DNA of 36,950 bases from an uncultured Bacteroidales bacterium (GCA_944325505.1 CALVAJ010000023.1:1-36950); one strand, 5' to 3'. Positions 9,346 to 17,688 are shown, numbered from the stretch's first letter. A program made the numbers and translations. Notes: a model not told the origin generated them from the sequence alone.

Positions 9346-9353
9346 CAAAGATA
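9346..9353 (-). promoter_or_regulatory. -7 promoter element for purB
   Basis: The minus strand reads TATCTTTG, an exact TAnnTTTG match, 28 bases upstream of the purB ATG in the 77-base folP-purB gap. Confidence 0.6.
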
Positions 9354-9395
9354 CGAAGAACAGATGACAATACGATATTTTTTTGACGGGATTCT

Positions 9396-10226
9396 TTACA
9401 GTTGCCTGTAGACCTGTACCGTACGTGCGGCTTCGGCGACATCGTGGACTCTCAGTATGTCCGCCCCGCGCTCAAGAGCGGCGAGGTGAAGGACCTGGGT
9501 TTGTGGGAGAGATTCCTCGGGAGTAATCTCCAGTAGCTTGTATATCATACTCTTGCGTGAAACTCCAACCAATATCCTATGGCCGAGGACGGTAAACTGC
9601 CTGAGATCCGCGAGCAGCCTGTAGTTCTGTTCTATGGTCTTTGCAAAGCCGAATCCGGGGTCGAGTATCCAGTCCCGGATGCCCGCTTTTTCGGCTTTAA
9701 CGGCAAATTCCCGGAAATACCCGATGACCTCGGCGGTGACATCTTGATATGAGCACAGGTGCTGCATGGTCTGCGGAGTTCCTTTCTTGTGCATGGCAAC
9801 ATATTCCAGTCCGAGCTTGCCGACTGTCGGGAGCATTTGCAGGTCGTCTTCTCCGGCTGATATGTCATTGACAATGAACGGGCCGATGAGGTCATACGCT
9901 TTCCTGACCACGGAACTCCAGTATGTATCTATGGAAATCCTTGCATGGGGGAATTTTTTCCTGACTGCCTCCAGGACAGGTTCCAGCCTTTCCCATTCAG
10001 TGTCTTCTCCGACAGGCTCCGATCCCGGGCGTGTTGAACACGCCCCGATGTCTATGATGTCCGCTCCCTCGTCCAGCATCATTCCGATGCGTGAGAGAAC
10101 CTTGTCCGCTTCAGGCCTCCCGTCGGCACCAAGGCACCTGCTTGCCGCAAAATACGAATCGTCAGTGATATTGACGATTCCCATTATCTCTATCTTCCTT
10201 CCTTTTCCTTCCATTCCTGCTCCCAT
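9396..10226 (-). CDS. folP: Dihydropteroate synthase
   Basis: This 276-residue cytoplasmic enzyme condenses p-aminobenzoate with 6-hydroxymethyl-7,8-dihydropterin diphosphate in folate synthesis. The two family signatures are visible: the first loop (MGIVNITDDSYF, with Asp-Asp where many relatives have Pro-Asp) and the second (DIIDIGACSTRPGSEPV). Further conserved blocks are DPGFGFAKTIEQN and the C-terminal RVHDV. The start at 10226 gives a short extra leader (MGAGMEGKGRK). An ATG at 10214 is an equally good start. It lies 6 bases behind the beta-barrel gene, so the two are probably one transcript even though their functions differ. Confidence 0.94.
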   Translation of the reverse strand: MGAGMEGKGRKIEIMGIVNITDDSYFAASRCLGADGRPEADKVLSRIGMMLDEGADIIDIGACSTRPGSEPVGEDTEWERLEPVLEAVRKKFPHARISIDTYWSSVVRKAYDLIGPFIVNDISAGEDDLQMLPTVGKLGLEYVAMHKKGTPQTMQHLCSYQDVTAEVIGYFREFAVKAEKAGIRDWILDPGFGFAKTIEQNYRLLADLRQFTVLGHRILVGVSRKSMIYKLLEITPEESLPQTQVLHLAALERGADILRVHDVAEAARTVQVYRQL

Positions 10227-10232
10227 GTACGG

Positions 10233-11102
10233 TCAGAACCTGTATCCTGCGCTTATGAACCAGGCTGCGTCCATATAGTAGTATAGCGTACCGTAGTTCC
10301 GCCATCTGTTTATCATCCCCGGATAATCCCTGTATGTACTTTCACTGAAATCGATATCCTGCGTGTATGATCCCGTCAGACCTATGGCAATGGTGATGCG
10401 GTTGAGCTCAACTCCTGCGGAAATATTGAAATACGGTCCCTTCGTCCTGACAGCCTGATACCGGAGCCCGCTTCCGTAACGGGAGTCATATGTATCCATT
10501 GAACTGACCGCATCATATAAAGGTATGGCATATCCCGCTTTACCGTCTATATAGGGACTGCATTTCCTGTTGTTTATGAAATAATATCTTGCGGTGGCGA
10601 ACAGATGGGCCGACATGGATGTTTTCCTTGTGGGGATGTATGTGCCGGATCCGTCATACGCTATTTTCAGGCTTGCTCCCGCACCGGCTCCTACGAACAG
10701 CTGCGGCGAGATATAGTACCCTTGCGAGGTGGTAAGGTCGAACCATCCGTAGTACATGGTGCTTATCCCTCCGAGGGCTTCAATGAAAGCCCCGTATCCC
10801 GGTTTCCTTGATGACGGGGTATGGTTTTTCGGCATTCTGCCGTCTCTGGTAAAGCCGCACAGCATCCGGTATTCCCTTTGTGAAAGCATTTCCTGGCTAT
10901 GGGATGCGACATCGCTGCTGTCGAACTGCTTGAAAAGCGTACCGTCGGCTGTCCTGAAATATATGGAAGAGTCAGTCCTGGCCACTATTTCCCCTTTAAG
11001 GGTATTCCCGTTTTCCAGTCGGATGACATCCACCTTTGTCTGGGCGGAAGCTACGGTCAAGGCCGAGAGGGCCAGAACGGCTGTAAATATCAGTTTCTTC
11101 AT
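10233..11102 (-). CDS. Predicted outer-membrane beta-barrel protein of unknown function
   Basis: I place the start at the ATG at 11102 (289 residues), because the longer frame would begin with TTG. The first 20 residues form a signal peptide (MKKLIFTAVLALSALTVASAQ). A small beta-rich N-terminal part (VIRLENGNTLKGEIVARTD) follows, then from about residue 95 a Tyr/Gly-rich region with alternating aromatic residues. The protein ends in AWFISAGYRF, a terminal Phe typical of beta-barrels folded by the BAM machinery. No specific family is recognised. It lies between a DUF6567-like lipoprotein and folP on one strand. Confidence 0.7.
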   Translation of the reverse strand: MKKLIFTAVLALSALTVASAQTKVDVIRLENGNTLKGEIVARTDSSIYFRTADGTLFKQFDSSDVASHSQEMLSQREYRMLCGFTRDGRMPKNHTPSSRKPGYGAFIEALGGISTMYYGWFDLTTSQGYYISPQLFVGAGAGASLKIAYDGSGTYIPTRKTSMSAHLFATARYYFINNRKCSPYIDGKAGYAIPLYDAVSSMDTYDSRYGSGLRYQAVRTKGPYFNISAGVELNRITIAIGLTGSYTQDIDFSESTYRDYPGMINRWRNYGTLYYYMDAAWFISAGYRF

Positions 11103-11149
11103 TTTCAATAACTGCTCTTTTCGGTATGGTTGTCTTTCCCGGGATATAT

Positions 11150-11515
11150 CTATTCCGTGAATTCTATTATCTGCCCGGACGCTATGAAATCATATTCCCA
11201 CCAGAAGAGGTAGAACCTTGCTTTCACCGTGGTCGTGACATTTGTAACAGCCTGCGCTCCTGTAAGGTTTGCATTCCTGTACATGTCGGCTATGGCGTTT
11301 TCCTTTATGGCACGTTTTGACACTCCGCCTATTCCGAGTACGTAGGTGGCATGGGCCGAGCCCTCGACATTCCCTATGACCTTGAAGTTGTCCTGTGAAA
11401 GGTGCAGCGTGGTCTGGGCTACGTTATAGTTTGAAATCATGTGGGAGGTCCCTCCGCACGAGGTGAGCGTGAACACTGCCGCCACTAAAAAAATGATTAA
11501 GCCTGTATGCTTCAT
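11150..11515 (-). CDS. DUF6567-like small lipoprotein
   Basis: I choose the ATG at 11515 (121 residues) rather than a longer frame, because it places a clean lipoprotein signal at the start: KHTGLIIFLVAAVFTLTSC with the lipid-bearing Cys near residue 20. The mature part has the pattern NFKVIGNVEGSAHATYVLGIGG and a C-terminal WWEYDFIASGQIIEF, which I associate with the Bacteroidota DUF6567 family of unknown role. A TAnnTTTG element lies upstream at 11588-11595 and the leader contains an 8-bp hairpin. It probably heads a transcript with the beta-barrel gene and folP. Confidence 0.7.
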   Translation of the reverse strand: MKHTGLIIFLVAAVFTLTSCGGTSHMISNYNVAQTTLHLSQDNFKVIGNVEGSAHATYVLGIGGVSKRAIKENAIADMYRNANLTGAQAVTNVTTTVKARFYLFWWEYDFIASGQIIEFTE

Positions 11516-11533
11516 AATCAGATGTTTATGATA

Positions 11534-11563
11534 CAGCCGCAAGGACATCTCCACCTGCGGCTG
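11534..11563 (-). promoter_or_regulatory. Leader hairpin upstream of the DUF6567-like gene
   Basis: CAGCCGCA at 11534-11541 and TGCGGCTG at 11556-11563 form a perfect 8-bp stem around a 14-base loop. It lies between the promoter element and the start codon, so it would be in the 5' untranslated RNA. Confidence 0.35.
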
Positions 11564-11587
11564 AACACGGTTTGGAATTTCGGATAG

Positions 11588-11595
11588 CAAAGATA
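11588..11595 (-). promoter_or_regulatory. -7 promoter element for the DUF6567-like gene
   Basis: The minus strand reads TATCTTTG (exact TAnnTTTG), 73 bases upstream of the ATG at 11515. Confidence 0.55.
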
Positions 11596-11655
11596 AGATA
11601 ATTTTCTCTCTCCGCAACGGTATGGGATGATGAAGCCATATTGCACTATTTTCAA

Positions 11656-11663
11656 TATCTTTG
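11656..11663 (+). promoter_or_regulatory. -7 promoter element for the tricorn-like gene
   Basis: TATCTTTG on the plus strand lies 32 bases before the ATG at 11695, in the divergent gap shared with the DUF6567-like gene. Confidence 0.6.
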
Positions 11664-11694
11664 CGCCTTGAATCTTTAATATCATATTACCGCA

Positions 11695-14600
11695 ATGAAG
11701 AGAATATTTTCCCTCGCGTTTCCGGCATTCCTCATGCTGGGCGCCATGACAGCCTATGCGGCTTCGGATGACGCTCCTGCAGGCCGGAACGATGTGCCTC
11801 TATGGATGAGATACCCGAAGATCTCTCCGGACGGAAGCAAGATCGCATTTTCCTATCAGGGTGACATCTATTACGCCCCGGTTGACGGAGGCGAAGCAGT
11901 AAGGCTCACTGCTACAGATGCTTATGAGTCGCAGCCGATATGGTCGAACGACTCCCGGACCATAGCGTTCGTATCGGACCGTTTCGGCAGTCTGGATATT
12001 TTTACTGTAGGGGTTGAAGGAGGCAAGGCACTGAGAATCACGACCCATTCCGGCACGGAGACTCCTCTGGCTTTTTCTCCGGATGACAGATACATTTACT
12101 TTTCCGCCGCCATCCAGGACCCGGCATCGAGCGTGATGTGGTCTTCTTCCTGGGTTACTGAACTGTACAAGGTCAATGCAGCCGGAGGGCGTCCCGTGCA
12201 GGTAACGGCCACTCCTGTATGCTCGGTAAGTTTCGATACTGACGGAGAATCTTTCCTTTATTATGACCGTACAGGAAGCGAGAACATCTGGCGCAAGCAC
12301 CATACTTCGTCCGTCGCCCGCAACATTTTCTACTACGATGCGGCAGACGGCACCCATACGCAGATTACTTTCAATCCGGGCGAGGACCGGGACCCGATAT
12401 TTTCAGGCGAGGGGCAGATGGTATTCCTGAGCGAGAGGGACGGAGGCTCTTTCAATGTATATACCGCATCCGTGGATGATGCCGACAATGCCACTGCGCT
12501 CACCCGTTTCAAGGATCATCCGGTGCGTTTCCTCAGCCGCGCGGAAAACGGCATGCTCTGTTTCGGCTATCAGGGTGAAATATATACCATGGAGCAGGGC
12601 GGGCAGCCACGCAAAGTGTCTGTAGGCATTTTCAATGACAATCTCGACCACCCTTCGGAAATCCGTCTCGGCGGAGTGGATGAAATGGCAGTGTCCGATG
12701 ACGGAAAAGAAATTGTCCTCCTGAGCCGCGGAGAGGTGTTCGCCACTACCGGTGAATACGGTACCACCAAGCAGATTACCCGTACGGCTGCGGCAGAAGC
12801 CGGCGTGACCGTATCTCCTGACGGCAAGACCATAGTATATGCTTCCGAGAGGACCGGACGCTGGAATCTGTATAAGGCTACGAAAGCAAAAGAAGATGAA
12901 CTGCATTTCGCTTATGCTACGCTTATAGATGAAGAACCGCTTTTCAAGGATGAAAAGGCAGAGCGCACCTGGCCGTCTTTTTCTCCTGACGGAAAGGAGG
13001 TCGCATTCATAGAAAACGGCAATGTGCTGAAAGTTCTTGATATTGAATCAGGGAAAGTCCGTCAGATCACGGACGGCACCCAGCATTACGGTGAGTTCGA
13101 ATACGACTGGTCTCCTGACGGCAAATGGTTTGCGCTTACGCTGATTACCAACCGCCGCGACCCGTACAGCGACATAGGAATCGTGTCCGCTGCCGGTGAC
13201 GGCAAGATATACAATGTCACCAACAGCGGGTATATCGATGTCTCTCCGGAATGGGTGATGGACGGCAATGCGATTATTTTCGTTTCCAACCGCCTCGGCA
13301 TGAGGTCCCATGCTTCCTGGGGCAGCCAGGATGACGTGTTCATAGCTTTCATGAACAGGAAGGCATACGACGAGTTCAACATGAGCGAGGAGGAGTATGC
13401 CCTGTATAAGGAGCAGAAGGAAGCTGCGGAAAAGAAAGCTGAAGAGGCAGAGAAAGCTGAGAAAAAAGATACCAAGTCCAAAAAAGATAAGAAAGCTGAG
13501 GCTTCTGCCGCAGATGAGGAGGACAATAAGGATATAGTCATTGAACTTGACGGGCTTGAGGACCGTATCGTCCGCCTTACCCCTATGTCTTCTAACCTCA
13601 GGTCTGCAGCTATGACGGAAGACGGGGAGACCCTGTATTTCCTGAGTTCCTTCGAGAAAGGTTTCGACCTGTGGGAGCTGAAGACCCGTACAGGTGAGAT
13701 TTCACAGGTCAGGAAAGGAGTCCCGGCCGGGCGGATGTGTCTGGACAAGGACGGAAAGAAACTCTATATACTCGGCAGTCGTCCTCAGGTCATGTCGTTG
13801 GGAGACAAACAGTTGAAGCCTGTTGATTTCAATATGGACATGGATCTTGACAGGGCCGGGGAGCGGGCATACATGTTTGAGCATGTGTTCAAGCAGGAGA
13901 AGAGGAAATTCTATAGTGCGGACTATCACGGAGTGGATCTGGACCGTCTGCAGAGGGAATACGAACCGTTCCTTGCCCATATAAACAACAATTATGATTT
14001 CTCAGAGATGCTTTCCGAGATTCTGGGCGAGCTGAATGTTTCGCATACCGGGTCGGGATATCGCGGTCCCGGTGCAGAGAAGCCTACGCCTGCCCTCGGT
14101 CTGCTTTTCGATATGGATTATGACGGAGACGGGCTTAAAGTGGATGAAGTCCTGGAGCCCGGGCCGTTCTCGATTTCCGGATCCAAGGTCGTTCCCGGCG
14201 TGATTCTGGAGGAAATCGACGGTGAGCGGATTGTGGCGGGGGAAGACTGGTTCCCTCTGATCAACGGCAAGCAGGGGATACTGACCCTGTTCTCTTTCTA
14301 TAATCCGGAGACCGAAGAACACTGGGACGTAACGGCCAAACCGGTTTCATCCTGGGAGCAGAATGAGATGCTTTACCGGAGATGGGTCAAAAGCCGTGCG
14401 GCAGCAGTCGACAGTCTTTCAGGAGGACGTCTCGGGTATGTGCATATCCGCTCGATGGGAGACGAAAGCTACCGTGATGTCTATGCCGATATCCTGGGCA
14501 AATACAACCTTCGTGACGGCATAGTCATCGATACCCGTCACAACGGCGGCGGACGTCTGCACGAGGATATCGAAATTCTGTTCAGCGGTGAGAAATACCT

Positions 14601-14997
14601 CGAACAGGTCATTCAGGGGACAGTGGTCTGCGACATGCCGTCCCGCCGGTACAACAAGCATTCTATCATGCTTGTCAGCGAGGACAACTATTCCAACGCC
14701 CACGGAACCCCTTGGGTCTACCAGCATCAGGGTCTGGGCTCTATAGTGGGTATGCCTGTGCCTGGCACAATGACTTCCGTGAACTGGGAGACCCTGCAGG
14801 ATCCGTCGATGTATTTCGGTATCCCTGTCATAGGCTACCGTACTCGTGACGGGCATTATCTGGAAAATTCGCAGCTTCAGCCTGATTTCGTCGTAAGGAA
14901 CAGGCCGGAGGATGCCGTGAACGGGCGGGACGAGCAGCTGGAAGTCGCTGTCCGTGAACTGCTTAAGCAGATTGATGCTGATTCTGATGTTTGGTAA
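11695..14997 (+). CDS. Tricorn-like S41 family protease, exported
   Basis: The protein has 1100 residues. A signal peptide (about 1-22, ending TAYA) sends it to the periplasm, unlike archaeal tricorn. TolB/WD40-like beta-propeller repeats follow (recurrent SPDGK/SPDDR motifs, about 35-560), interrupted at about 575-610 by a Lys/Glu/Ala-rich charged segment. More propeller blades come next, then the core domain with a PDZ-like region and the S41 peptidase. The peptidase shows DTRHNGGG near residue 946 and NYSNAHGTP, with Ser1000 as likely nucleophile. By family knowledge it would degrade peptides. It has its own promoter element and faces a hairpin-rich element before the convergent winged-helix gene. 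Confidence 0.93.
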   Translation: MKRIFSLAFPAFLMLGAMTAYAASDDAPAGRNDVPLWMRYPKISPDGSKIAFSYQGDIYYAPVDGGEAVRLTATDAYESQPIWSNDSRTIAFVSDRFGSLDIFTVGVEGGKALRITTHSGTETPLAFSPDDRYIYFSAAIQDPASSVMWSSSWVTELYKVNAAGGRPVQVTATPVCSVSFDTDGESFLYYDRTGSENIWRKHHTSSVARNIFYYDAADGTHTQITFNPGEDRDPIFSGEGQMVFLSERDGGSFNVYTASVDDADNATALTRFKDHPVRFLSRAENGMLCFGYQGEIYTMEQGGQPRKVSVGIFNDNLDHPSEIRLGGVDEMAVSDDGKEIVLLSRGEVFATTGEYGTTKQITRTAAAEAGVTVSPDGKTIVYASERTGRWNLYKATKAKEDELHFAYATLIDEEPLFKDEKAERTWPSFSPDGKEVAFIENGNVLKVLDIESGKVRQITDGTQHYGEFEYDWSPDGKWFALTLITNRRDPYSDIGIVSAAGDGKIYNVTNSGYIDVSPEWVMDGNAIIFVSNRLGMRSHASWGSQDDVFIAFMNRKAYDEFNMSEEEYALYKEQKEAAEKKAEEAEKAEKKDTKSKKDKKAEASAADEEDNKDIVIELDGLEDRIVRLTPMSSNLRSAAMTEDGETLYFLSSFEKGFDLWELKTRTGEISQVRKGVPAGRMCLDKDGKKLYILGSRPQVMSLGDKQLKPVDFNMDMDLDRAGERAYMFEHVFKQEKRKFYSADYHGVDLDRLQREYEPFLAHINNNYDFSEMLSEILGELNVSHTGSGYRGPGAEKPTPALGLLFDMDYDGDGLKVDEVLEPGPFSISGSKVVPGVILEEIDGERIVAGEDWFPLINGKQGILTLFSFYNPETEEHWDVTAKPVSSWEQNEMLYRRWVKSRAAAVDSLSGGRLGYVHIRSMGDESYRDVYADILGKYNLRDGIVIDTRHNGGGRLHEDIEILFSGEKYLEQVIQGTVVCDMPSRRYNKHSIMLVSEDNYSNAHGTPWVYQHQGLGSIVGMPVPGTMTSVNWETLQDPSMYFGIPVIGYRTRDGHYLENSQLQPDFVVRNRPEDAVNGRDEQLEVAVRELLKQIDADSDVW

Positions 14998-15012
14998 TTC
15001 TGCAGTATGACC

Positions 15013-15104
15013 GGGGCAGGATATGGCGTTCCACCGGTCCTTCCCGCTTCGCGGGCCCCTTCCCTTTTCGGGAGCCAATGCCGGCTTCAACCATATCCTG
15101 CCCC
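15013..15104. repeat. Multi-hairpin intergenic element between convergent genes
   Basis: A perfect 14-bp inverted repeat (GGGGCAGGATATGG at 15013-15026, CCATATCCTGCCCC at 15091-15104) encloses two smaller hairpins: CCCGC-TTC-GCGGG and TCCC-TTTTC-GGGA. The whole would fold as a branched structure. It separates the tricorn-like gene (plus) from the winged-helix gene (minus), so it may serve as a two-way terminator. The elaborate form suggests an interspersed repeat. Confidence 0.6.
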
Positions 15105-15124
15105 TGCCTCTCTTGCAGTAAATT

Positions 15125-15406
15125 TCAGATATGCAGGTACTCTTTCAGTACTTTGACATATTCATCCAGAGCCGTGCGCCCTTTCTCGGTAATCGAGCAT
15201 GTGGTGCGCGGCTTTTTTCCTATAATTTCTTTTCTGACTGCGATATAGCCGGCCTCTGAAAGTTTCTCTATCTGTACGCTGAGATTTCCTGCAGTAGCCT
15301 CTGTCTTTTCCTTAATCCACACGAAATCAGCCTCTTCTACACTGAGTAGAAGAGACATTATCGCCAGCCGGAGCTGTGAATGGAGCAACGGGTCCAGTTC
15401 TTTCAT
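15125..15406 (-). CDS. Winged-helix DNA-binding protein (HTH_34/ArsR-MarR-like)
   Basis: This is a 93-residue cytoplasmic protein. I start it at the ATG at 15406, where MKELDPLLHSQLRLAIMSLL begins the usual first helix of this family. A helix-turn-helix (FVWIKEKTEATAGNLSVQIEKLSEAGYIAVRKE) and a wing with the GKKPRTTCSITEKGR pattern follow. The ATG overlaps the stop of the upstream membrane-protein gene (ATGA), so the pair is translationally coupled. In Bacteroidota such one-domain regulators commonly pair with a small membrane protein. The target and inducer are unknown. Confidence 0.85.
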   Translation of the reverse strand: MKELDPLLHSQLRLAIMSLLLSVEEADFVWIKEKTEATAGNLSVQIEKLSEAGYIAVRKEIIGKKPRTTCSITEKGRTALDEYVKVLKEYLHI

Positions 15407-16017
15407 GACTTCCTGGCTTTGTAGTTGAGGATATGTCCCGGGATTACAAGTGAGAACAGGAATGAAAGGCCGCCTGCCAGATTCCATATCGGAAGGTATT
15501 CGTCCCCGGAAACCATGCTTATAAGCAGCAGTACCGGCATTGCAAAGCTGATGCATGTCATTCCGGTTATGCTTCCTTCGTTGATGGTAAGGCTTGTGAT
15601 AAGGGTGCCGGTACATACGAATATGAGTGCGAGCGGCAGCATCAGCTGGAGGTTTATGACCCCGGAGGCCAGTCCTGAAAAGACTATTACTATGAGAGAC
15701 AGGATCATCAGCTCCAGTACGACAGTCCAGGTATTAGAAATCATTTTGTCAATATAACTGACAACCTCCGGCTTTTCCTTGCGGTCTTTTGCCCAGAGGA
15801 TTACTGCTGGCAGGAACATCATCAGCCACAGCAGATTCCATTTCCAGCTACCTCCGAATTGAGGAATCAGGAAAGTTGCCACTGAAATGGCTAAAGCCGT
15901 GTATCCGTAACAGAGGAATGGATTCCCGCTTCCGGCGGCGATTCCTTTTTTTGTTTCACTGATCATATGGGCAATCAGTTCCAGACTTTCTTTACTTGTA
16001 AAATTTTTCGCTTCCAT
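15403..16017 (-). CDS. Multi-spanning membrane protein coupled to the winged-helix regulator
   Basis: I choose the ATG at 16017 (204 residues; MEAKNFTSKESLELIAHMI), because related proteins start directly with an ESL..I.MI helix. An ATG at 16053 would add 12 residues. About six hydrophobic segments follow the soluble N-terminal helix: GYTALAISVATFLI, LLWLMMFLPAVIL, VLELMILSLIVIVFSG, LQLMLPLALIFVCTG, ITGMTCISFAMPVLLLIS and the last near GGLSFLFSLVIPG. The function is unknown. Its stop overlaps the start of the regulator gene by 4 bases. The arrangement suggests regulator and membrane partner work together. Confidence 0.75.
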   Translation of the reverse strand: MEAKNFTSKESLELIAHMISETKKGIAAGSGNPFLCYGYTALAISVATFLIPQFGGSWKWNLLWLMMFLPAVILWAKDRKEKPEVVSYIDKMISNTWTVVLELMILSLIVIVFSGLASGVINLQLMLPLALIFVCTGTLITSLTINEGSITGMTCISFAMPVLLLISMVSGDEYLPIWNLAGGLSFLFSLVIPGHILNYKARKS

Positions 16018-16088
16018 GGCATTTGTTTTTTGAGTTTGCGGCGTTGTTGCCATTTGAACAGGATATGCGCAACTTTCCCGTCCTCTTT

Positions 16089-16096
16089 GCAAATAT
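16089..16096 (-). promoter_or_regulatory. -7 promoter element for the membrane protein/regulator pair
   Basis: The minus strand reads TATATTTG, 72 bases upstream of the chosen ATG at 16017 and 36 bases from the alternative at 16053. Confidence 0.5.
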
Positions 16097-16460
16097 AAAC
16101 TACTTTATTTTATAAACCAAATTATTCCGGATAATTTTTCCCGAAATACCGGATTACCTGAGCAGGGGACATCCTCCGTAATATCATTATCCGTAATAGT
16201 TCCTATGTTTATGCCGGGGGTATGTCTGCAGTAATCAGTTTGTGTCCCTGCCGTTGTCCCGGAAAGGTTCCGTCTTCGCCTCCATCCACCCTTCGGACGA
16301 GTTCGCCACTGCCTCTCTCGTCCTGTCGGGAGCCGCTCACGAGGCCGCGGCCGGCCACGCCTTTCCGTGGCCAATGGCCTCTGAACTGTCCCGAACGATT
16401 ACGGCAGACAATCACAGCCTGCCTCAATATGAGGATATTTTTTCATACCGCATCTTCGAC
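16097..16460. other. Non-coding gap upstream of the RAYT element
   Basis: No supported gene is seen in these 364 bases. The frame open across part of it resembles nothing known and runs into the repeat. The stretch contains a short direct repeat (CCGTAATA at about 16176 and 16191) and a GC-rich nested hairpin at 16341-16381. It may be decayed mobile-element sequence. Confidence 0.5.
16341..16381. repeat. Nested GC-rich inverted repeat
   Basis: An inner stem, GGCCACG (16353-16359) with CGTGGCC (16366-16372), has a 6-base loop. It is enclosed by an outer stem, GAGGCC (16341-16346) with GGCCTC (16376-16381). The sides are unequal (6 and 3 bases), so it would form a bulged hairpin. Confidence 0.5.
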
Positions 16461-16527
16461 ACGCCTGCAATTGTGGTTTTTCGCGAACGTGTTGAAATAC
16501 AATGTATTGCGGAAGTGCAATTTTCCC

Positions 16528-16552
16528 AGGTGTAACACATTTAAGCACACCT
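16528..16552 (+). repeat. REP-like module A (left)
   Basis: 25 bases of the form AGGTGTAACA-N7-GCACACCT. Its ends, AGGTGT and ACACCT, are inverted repeats. Confidence 0.6.
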
Positions 16553-16596
16553 TCAGTGCCTGATGTGCCCTGCAGATGCCTGGAATGGGGTTTCGT

Positions 16597-16633
16597 TACT
16601 GCAGGTGTGCCGGGAAATGTTACACCTGCAGTA
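16597..16633 (-). repeat. REP-like module B (left) in a 12-bp-stem hairpin
   Basis: TACTGCAGGTGT and ACACCTGCAGTA form a perfect 12-bp stem with a 13-base loop. The 25 bases at 16603-16627, read on the minus strand, are AGGTGTAACA-N7-GCACACCT, so this is module A in the opposite orientation. The pair resembles a BIME. Confidence 0.65.
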
Positions 16634-16688
16634 GGCACATTGGGGAAAGTCATTGACAATTAGGCAGTTTCTGGACTCATCCATTTCC

Positions 16689-16713
16689 AGGTGTGCCGAG
16701 TTCGTGCATACCT
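16689..16713 (+). repeat. REP-like module C (left, degenerate)
   Basis: A third 25-base unit starts AGGTGTGC and ends GCATACCT, followed by TTCAGTGCTGGA as module A is followed by TCAGTGCCTGAT. It straddles the end of the left repeat and has no clear counterpart on the right. Confidence 0.4.
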
Positions 16714-16791
16714 TCAGTGCTGGATAAGCTTATAGAAAACTGTTATTGGTGGCTATAGGCGTATCGGGATCGACAAGGTCGTCTTATTGGG

Positions 16792-17658
16792 TTACCTTAT
16801 ACAAAGGATTCTTCTTGCAATAGAGTCGGGAGTGCCATACCTGATGACAAGTTCCAGCATGATTTCTTGTTTCTGGTTTGCTTCTAATGTTTGCAAGTCA
16901 GCGGTTCCAAACTTGCGGGATGAAATCTCAAAGGCTCTTTTCATGGCAGTGACGTCGCAGCAAAGTTGTTCCTCTTCCATGTCCAGATGTATAATGTTCC
17001 TGTTCATACTGTCTTTGTCTCTTTTCTGGATGAAATAGTTGAAACTTCTTTCTGTCCGGAACAGCTTTTCTGCAATGGTCTTGTCTACAAAAGAATCAAA
17101 TGTCACCATACCGTCGGAAGTGAAGTGCCATGATTCAGGCACTTCATCCTTTGTCCGGAGAATCTCTTTTTTCTGCCATTGCTTCAATCCGGATATTTCT
17201 GCAGGATGTCCTTTGAAATCAATGTATTTGCCGACTTGGTCGAAGGTCCGGTCATGAAAATGTATATTGATGGAACTCCACGGATAATAATATGGATTGT
17301 TTGTTTCTGAATGCCCTGCCGGATTTTTATATACATAGCAGATAGCTTCTTTCATATAGTCTATGTCTGAACACTTGAGTACAGCATGAGGCCATCTGCG
17401 GAAAATTTTACTGTCCCCATATCTGGAGGAGAACCACATGCTGTATGCCTTTTTGAATCTGACTACAGCTTTTTCTGCATCTGTTTCATTTCCTTCAGCA
17501 ATGAAATGTACGTGATTCGACATCAGGCATACGGCTGCCAGTCTGCAAAGTCCGTTAAATGCCAAGGCAGTTTTGTTTACCCCTTGAATAAAATCTGTTT
17601 TGTCTTTGAACAGGAGTCTGTCCGTGAACCCTTTTGTGCAGATATGAAACAGAGACAT
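16792..17658 (-). CDS. REP-associated tyrosine transposase (RAYT; Y1/IS200-like HUH nuclease)
   Basis: This 288-residue protein shows the Y1 transposase features. The His-hydrophobic-His metal motif is LMSNHVHFIAEG (His49 and His51). A helix carries the catalytic tyrosine in YVYKNPAGH (probably Tyr108), the RAYT form of YIxxNP. Between them lies the RFKKAYSMWFSSRYG segment typical of this group. The C-terminal third (about 190-288) is a family-specific extension with basic and helical character. The enzyme would nick and rejoin single-stranded DNA at REP hairpins. It is intact and flanked by paired 237-bp repeats. RAYTs are often single-copy and may be domesticated. Confidence 0.9.
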   Translation of the reverse strand: MSLFHICTKGFTDRLLFKDKTDFIQGVNKTALAFNGLCRLAAVCLMSNHVHFIAEGNETDAEKAVVRFKKAYSMWFSSRYGDSKIFRRWPHAVLKCSDIDYMKEAICYVYKNPAGHSETNNPYYYPWSSINIHFHDRTFDQVGKYIDFKGHPAEISGLKQWQKKEILRTKDEVPESWHFTSDGMVTFDSFVDKTIAEKLFRTERSFNYFIQKRDKDSMNRNIIHLDMEEEQLCCDVTAMKRAFEISSRKFGTADLQTLEANQKQEIMLELVIRYGTPDSIARRILCIR

Positions 17659-17688
17659 ATTTACCTTGTTTTATTGTTTTGAGTGCTG

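Larger units (their letters stand above)
16461..16697 (+). repeat. Left 237-bp direct repeat flanking the transposase
   Basis: It matches 17729-17965 base for base without gaps, at about 90% identity. The most conserved parts are around the palindromic modules and the 12-bp-stem hairpin at offset 136-172. Divergence is concentrated at the two ends, especially the first 55 bases. Confidence 0.85.

Noticed and set aside
13086-13748. Long minus-strand frame inside the tricorn-like gene
   Set aside because: The Ser/Ala/Phe-rich translation is the complement of the Lys/Glu-rich coding strand. No family features or start context.
16242-16535. Open plus-strand frame of about 97 codons before the RAYT element
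   Set aside because: It has no recognisable family, crosses the GC-rich hairpin and runs into the left 237-bp repeat. Other frames are also open here.
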